From AWTP1-13 sp044868325 (GTDB lineage: Bacteria > Pseudomonadota > Alphaproteobacteria > Rhizobiales > Hyphomicrobiaceae), in contig JBIOWI010000251.1 in the NCBI GenBank assembly GCA_044868325.1, forward strand, positions 1 through 9,157: 9,157 nt of DNA, in the 5' to 3' direction. Position 1 is the stretch's first letter, and each line of letters begins with the position of its first letter. The position numbers were made by a program, and so were the translations under genes. This document shows, piece after piece, positions 6,976 through 9,157 of this stretch. The notes beneath the pieces are model-generated. The model had not been told where the DNA came from. It saw only the letters and a program-made list of their open reading frames with translations, and made no database searches.

Positions 6976-6991
6976 CATATGTTAACGTATG
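6976..6991. promoter_or_regulatory. AT-rich palindrome upstream of the membrane protein gene
   Basis: CATATGTTAACGTATG is a 16-base palindrome with one T-G pair out of eight, centred on GTTAAC about 73 bases upstream of the ATG at 6910. It lies in one of the few AT-rich patches of the window. It could be an operator or part of a promoter, but no regulator is known and no clean -35/-10 pair is seen. Confidence 0.3.
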
Positions 6992-7077
6992 GATGATAGA
7001 TGTCTCGGCTGCAAAAATGTCCCGAAGGGGCTCCGATCCCGCTCATCGAGCCGACCGATGCATCGCGTGGGAGCGGC

Positions 7078-7431
7078 TCAGTTGCCCTCGCGCTCGCGCA
7101 CGAACTTGGCCCTGTTGCTGACGACGCGCCGGCAGGTGCGGGCCCACTCCTGCCTGGTCATGTGGGTCGCGGCATCCCAGTCGCGCAGGCATTGCGCAAG
7201 ATCGTCGACCTTGCGGTCGTCCGGCTTGGCCGCGTCCGGCGTGCCGCCGGCCTTCGCCTTCTTTGCCATGTCGGCCTTGGCGCCGGCCGCCGACGGCTGG
7301 GCAGGCTGCAGCGATGCCGACGAGAGAAGCTCCATCGGCGAAGGGGTGTCGTCTGGCGGCGAGCCGGACTGGCTGGAGGCGATGCTTCCGAGAGCCAGCA
7401 GCAGGGATCCGGCCAGGAGCGATCGAAGCAT
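7078..7431 (-). CDS. Small predicted secreted protein, conserved C-terminal motif
   Basis: A 117-residue protein with a signal peptide (MLRSLLAGSLLLALGSIASS, likely cleaved near residues 19-21). A Pro/Ser/Ala-rich and then Lys-rich linker (about 22-75) leads to a compact C-terminal segment, DLAQCLRDWDAATHMTRQEW followed by ARTCRRVVSNRAKF (about 77-110). Cys81 and Cys100 could form a disulphide in the periplasm. The C-terminal segment resembles a motif I have seen in small alphaproteobacterial hypothetical proteins; no function is known to me. The ATG at 7431 has GAGAGG about 11 bases upstream. The gene is divergent from sdhB, sharing a 237-base intergenic region with it, and is the next gene upstream of the small membrane protein on the same strand. 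A full signal peptide and family-like C-terminus favour a real gene. Confidence 0.78.
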   Translation of the reverse strand: MLRSLLAGSLLLALGSIASSQSGSPPDDTPSPMELLSSASLQPAQPSAAGAKADMAKKAKAGGTPDAAKPDDRKVDDLAQCLRDWDAATHMTRQEWARTCRRVVSNRAKFVREREGN

Positions 7432-7585
7432 GGGATTGGCAGCCTCTCGTGATTGGCGCTCCCCCCATTCAGCCCGAAACTTCGGCGCGCACTATCCGGA
7501 CGAGCACCGAAATTCGCGGCTGTCACTTCGTACCCGGATCGCACCCGCCTCGACGCAAGCTCCCGCACCCGCGGCGCTCCAGCGG

Positions 7586-7614
7586 TTGACACGGCCGGCT
7601 CGGCGGGATGAAAG
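7586..7614 (+). promoter_or_regulatory. Possible sdhB promoter
   Basis: A perfect TTGACA (7586-7591) lies 78 bases upstream of the sdhB start, in a region with no upstream sdh gene. Seventeen bases on is TGAAAG (7609-7614), a poor match to a -10 box. A second copy, inverted (TGTCAA, 7641-7646), lies between it and the gene. The -35 match is good, the -10 weak. Confidence 0.3.
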
Positions 7615-7668
7615 TCGCGCCGGCGCACGGAGCCCAGGCCTGTCAACACCCACGCAAGGCAGTTTCTC

Positions 7669-8448
7669 ATGGTTGAATTGGCCCTTCCCCGCAATTCCAA
7701 GGTCACGCCGGGCAAGAGCTGGAACAAGCCGCCGTCGAGGACTGGCTGGCAGGAGTTCCGCATCTACCGGTGGAACCAGGAGGACAGGCGCAACCCGCGC
7801 GTCGATACCTACTGGGTGGAGCGCGCCACCTGCGGGCCAATGGTCCTGGACGCGCTGATCAAGATCAAGAACGAGATCGACCCCACGCTGACCTTCCGGC
7901 GCTCCTGCCGCGAGGGTATCTGCGGGTCCTGCTCCATGAACATCGACGGCACCAACACGCTGGCCTGTCTCAAGGCCATCGACGACGTGAAGGGGCAGGT
8001 GCGCATCTATCCCCTGCCGCACCTGCCGGTCATCAAGGACCTCGTGCCGGACATGACCAACTTCTATGCCCAGCTGCAGTCGGTCCAGCCCTGGCTGCAG
8101 ACCACGTCGGCGACGCCGCCCAAGGAGCGCATGCAGGGCGTGGAGGAGCGCGCCAAGCTCGACGGACTCTACGAGTGCATCCTGTGCGCCTGCTGCTCGA
8201 CCTCGTGCCCGAGCTACTGGTGGAACAGCGATCGCTATCTGGGTCCGGCCATCCTGCTGCAGTCCTATCGCTGGCTCAGCGACAGTCGCGACGAGGCCAA
8301 GGGCGAACGGCTGGACAACCTGGAGGACCCGTTCCGCCTCTACCGCTGTCACACCATCCTCAATTGCACCAAGGCGTGCCCCAAGGGCCTCAACCCGGCC
8401 AAGGCCATCGCCGAGATCAAGAAGATGATGGTCGAGCGCTCGGTCTGA
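7669..8448 (+). CDS. sdhB: Succinate dehydrogenase iron-sulphur subunit
   Basis: A 259-residue subunit of respiratory complex II that carries electrons from the flavoprotein SdhA to ubiquinone at the inner membrane. All cluster ligands are present by alignment with E. coli SdhB: Cys80, 85, 88 and 100 for [2Fe-2S]; Cys170, 173, 176 and 237 for [4Fe-4S]; Cys180, 227 and 233 for [3Fe-4S]. Residues near the quinone site are kept (CPSYWWN, with Pro181 and Trp184/185; His228). The length is normal. AAGG lies 9 bases before ATG 7669. Fumarate reductase FrdB is the alternative, but the motif set and length fit the alphaproteobacterial SdhB type. Oddly, sdhCD and sdhA are not beside it: the upstream neighbour is divergent and a terminator hairpin follows, so it looks monocistronic here. 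Confidence 0.96.
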   Translation: MVELALPRNSKVTPGKSWNKPPSRTGWQEFRIYRWNQEDRRNPRVDTYWVERATCGPMVLDALIKIKNEIDPTLTFRRSCREGICGSCSMNIDGTNTLACLKAIDDVKGQVRIYPLPHLPVIKDLVPDMTNFYAQLQSVQPWLQTTSATPPKERMQGVEERAKLDGLYECILCACCSTSCPSYWWNSDRYLGPAILLQSYRWLSDSRDEAKGERLDNLEDPFRLYRCHTILNCTKACPKGLNPAKAIAEIKKMMVERSV

Positions 8449-8465
8449 CCGGCAATAGAGGCATT

Positions 8466-8526
8466 AAAAAAACAGAAGCCAAAAAAACAGAAGCCGGAGA
8501 GCGACGCCTGCACGGGTCTCCGGCTT
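8466..8526. terminator. Shared hairpin terminator with duplicated U-tract
   Basis: A 10-bp stem (8491-8500 with 8517-8526, loop of 16 bases) lies between the convergent sdhB and Lys-rich gene. On the minus strand the stem is followed by CTGTTTTTTT, giving a strong rho-independent terminator for the Lys-rich gene. On the plus strand it is followed by TTGAATTT, weaker but usable for sdhB. The tail AAAAAAACAGAAGCC (plus strand) is present twice in tandem, 8466-8480 and 8481-8495. Confidence 0.82.
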
Positions 8527-8610
8527 TGAATTTCCCTCGCGACGTTTCACGGTCTGTCGCTCTGCCCTGGTGCCCTGCCGGGGCCGGCGTCAGATCGCGA
8601 GGTCGTCTTG

Positions 8611-8706
8611 TTAGGCGCGCTTCGCGGCGCGCTTCTTGGCCGCCGGCTTCTTCGCGGGGGCCTTCTTCTTGGCAACGGTCTTCGTCTTGGTCGCGGCTTT
8701 AGCCAT
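8611..8706 (-). CDS. 31-residue Lys/Ala-rich basic protein, histone H1-tail-like
   Basis: A tiny protein, 31 residues, made almost wholly of Lys, Ala, Arg, Thr and Pro, with the pattern of AKK/PAKK repeats seen in eukaryotic H1 tails and in short bacterial H1-like proteins. It has no acidic residue, so binding to DNA or RNA is likely from charge, but this is inference. ATG 8706 is chosen because AAGGG lies 7 bases upstream; a longer frame to 8880 exists, but its extra 58 residues have different composition and no ribosome-binding site. A strong terminator begins 85 bases after the stop. The ribosome-binding site, stop and terminator together support a real gene. Confidence 0.72.
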   Translation of the reverse strand: MAKAATKTKTVAKKKAPAKKPAAKKRAAKRA

Positions 8707-8797
8707 GTGGTTTCCCTTTCTCTCTTTTCGTCCGAATCGACTTCGAACTCCTGCACAATGCGGAAGCGGTGCTATTTTGTTGATAGAAAACAGCAAA

Positions 8798-8864
8798 TTC
8801 GGTGTGGAAAGGGCAACCTTTGACCACTGGTGTTGCGGTAAATCCACAAATATCCCACACCGAA
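8798..8864. promoter_or_regulatory. Spaced 10-bp inverted repeat upstream of the Lys-rich gene
   Basis: TTCGGTGTGG (8798-8807) and its exact reverse complement CCACACCGAA (8855-8864) are separated by 47 bases, in the relatively AT-rich region 90-160 bases upstream of the Lys-rich gene. Two half-sites for a looping regulator are possible; a chance repeat is not excluded. No clear promoter was found. Confidence 0.3.
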
Positions 8865-8977
8865 CTGCCTCAGATGGCATTTGTTCTATCTCTCAGCATT
8901 CCGATCCGCACGGCGCGCCAAAATGCCGGAGCCAAGTTAATCGCCGCTTAAATTGCGGGTTGGTTTCGACACCGTCG

Positions 8978-9009
8978 GTTGGGTTAGGCCCGAAGGGCCG
9001 TAACCCAAC
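8978..9009. repeat. Palindromic hairpin element GTTGGGTTA...TAACCCAAC
   Basis: GTTGGGTTA (8978-8986) pairs with TAACCCAAC (9001-9009), and GGCCC (8987-8991) with GGGCC (8995-8999). The result is a 14-bp stem with one bulged G (9000) and a GAA loop. Similar GTTGGGTTA palindromes are scattered through many proteobacterial genomes as short repeats. It lies 32 bases beyond the predicted group II intron 3' end. No T-run follows, so a terminator role is not indicated. Confidence 0.6.
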
Positions 9010-9041
9010 ATGGCAAACTCCACCGTTGTCGACTGCCGATG

Positions 9042-9081
9042 ATCGCGGTAGGGACGTGAGTTACCTCACGCCCCCCGCACA
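9042..9081 (-). ncRNA. Group II intron domain VI with branch-point adenosine
   Basis: CGTGAG and CTCACG pair around a GTAA tetraloop (9070-9055). The G-run 9076-9071 then pairs with the strand CCCTACC, leaving A9049 unpaired between a G-U and a G-C pair. This is the expected geometry of the lariat branch point, 7 bases from the predicted 3' end. Confidence 0.75.
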
Positions 9082-9114
9082 GATCCGTACGTGCCCAATT
9101 AAGGCATACGGCTC
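9082..9114 (-). ncRNA. Group II intron domain V
   Basis: A 33-base hairpin with the catalytic AGC at its 5' side, a lower helix of about nine pairs, a two-base AC bulge (9092-9091) and a short upper helix closed by a loop of about five bases. Most domain V hairpins are 34 bases, with a GNRA tetraloop and GUUC at the end; here the end is GAUC, so one lower-helix pair becomes G opposite A, and the loop is not GNRA. Confidence 0.78.
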
Positions 9115-9157
9115 CCACCTCGGGTATTTGGCGGCAAAGCGGATGCTCGGCCATGGG

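Larger units (their letters stand above)
9042..9157 (-). mobile_element. Group II intron, 3' end (domains V and VI), truncated by the window edge
   Basis: On the minus strand the last 116 bases contain the diagnostic 3' structures of a bacterial group II intron, a self-splicing retroelement that normally encodes a reverse transcriptase/maturase. Domain V starts GAGCCGTATGC and ends GCACGTACGGATC, and domain VI follows with a bulged adenosine at 9049. The predicted 3' splice site lies after AT at 9043-9042, 7 bases beyond the branch base. The rest of the intron and any reverse transcriptase lie to the right of the window. Whether it is complete and active cannot be told from here. Confidence 0.82.

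Noticed and set aside
7008..7035. Possible terminator for the small secreted protein (CCCCTTCGGG then ATTTTT, minus strand)
   Set aside because: The stem is only two to three pairs long, too weak to call despite the T-run.
8840..8850. DnaA-box-like AAATCCACA
   Set aside because: Single imperfect match with no cluster of boxes or AT-rich unwinding region; not evidence of an origin.
8707..8880. N-terminal extension of the Lys-rich protein to 89 residues
   Set aside because: The extension has unrelated composition, lies in the AT-rich upstream region and lacks a ribosome-binding site, while ATG 8706 has a good one.
8980..9157. Minus-strand reading frame running through the intron end (reads IPEVGAVCLNWART)
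   Set aside because: It is a translation of domains V and VI, which are structural RNA; such frames are a known kind of spurious prediction.
1..9157. CRISPR arrays, tRNA or rRNA genes, prophage, toxin-antitoxin or defence genes
   Set aside because: None seen on reading both strands; no regular repeat-spacer pattern, cloverleaf or relevant protein motif was found.

Overview
The window looks like chromosomal DNA from a high-GC alphaproteobacterium. This is inferred from base composition, from the PduO-type adenosyltransferase next to a HIG1-like twin-membrane gene, from an EnvC-like gene overlapping ctpA with rppH following, and from the type of SdhB. The genus cannot be fixed from sequence alone. 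Most of the window is housekeeping, and no complete undescribed system is visible.

Layout. Positions 1-965 hold a minus-strand unit: a HIG1-like twin transmembrane protein, a cob(I)alamin adenosyltransferase, and possibly the first codons of a further gene running off the left edge. Positions 1135-3830 hold a plus-strand envelope pair: an EnvC-like murein hydrolase activator whose stop overlaps the ctpA start (ATGA). A strong hairpin follows, then rppH (3921-4421). A nested palindromic REP-like element separates rppH from a convergent L,D-transpeptidase (6130-4508). Further right on the minus strand are a small predicted membrane protein (6910-6545) with its own terminator and a small predicted secreted protein (7431-7078). 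Positions 7669-8448 carry sdhB, without sdhA or sdhCD beside it. A hairpin with a duplicated U-tract lies between sdhB and a convergent 31-residue Lys/Ala-rich protein gene (8706-8611). The right edge contains a palindromic hairpin and the 3' end (domains V and VI) of a minus-strand group II intron whose body lies beyond the window.

How the genes fit together. EnvC-like protein, CtpA and the L,D-transpeptidase all act on the cell wall or periplasmic proteins, and the first two are probably translationally coupled. RppH starts mRNA decay by decapping, SdhB is the electron-transfer subunit of respiratory complex II, and the adenosyltransferase makes coenzyme B12. The most useful points for a second look are the metal-site loss in the EnvC-like LytM domain, the second non-catalytic YkuD-like module of the L,D-transpeptidase, the stand-alone sdhB, the shared CTTCTGTTTTT terminator tail with its tandem duplication, the REP-like element, and the group II intron end with a recognisable branch-point adenosine.
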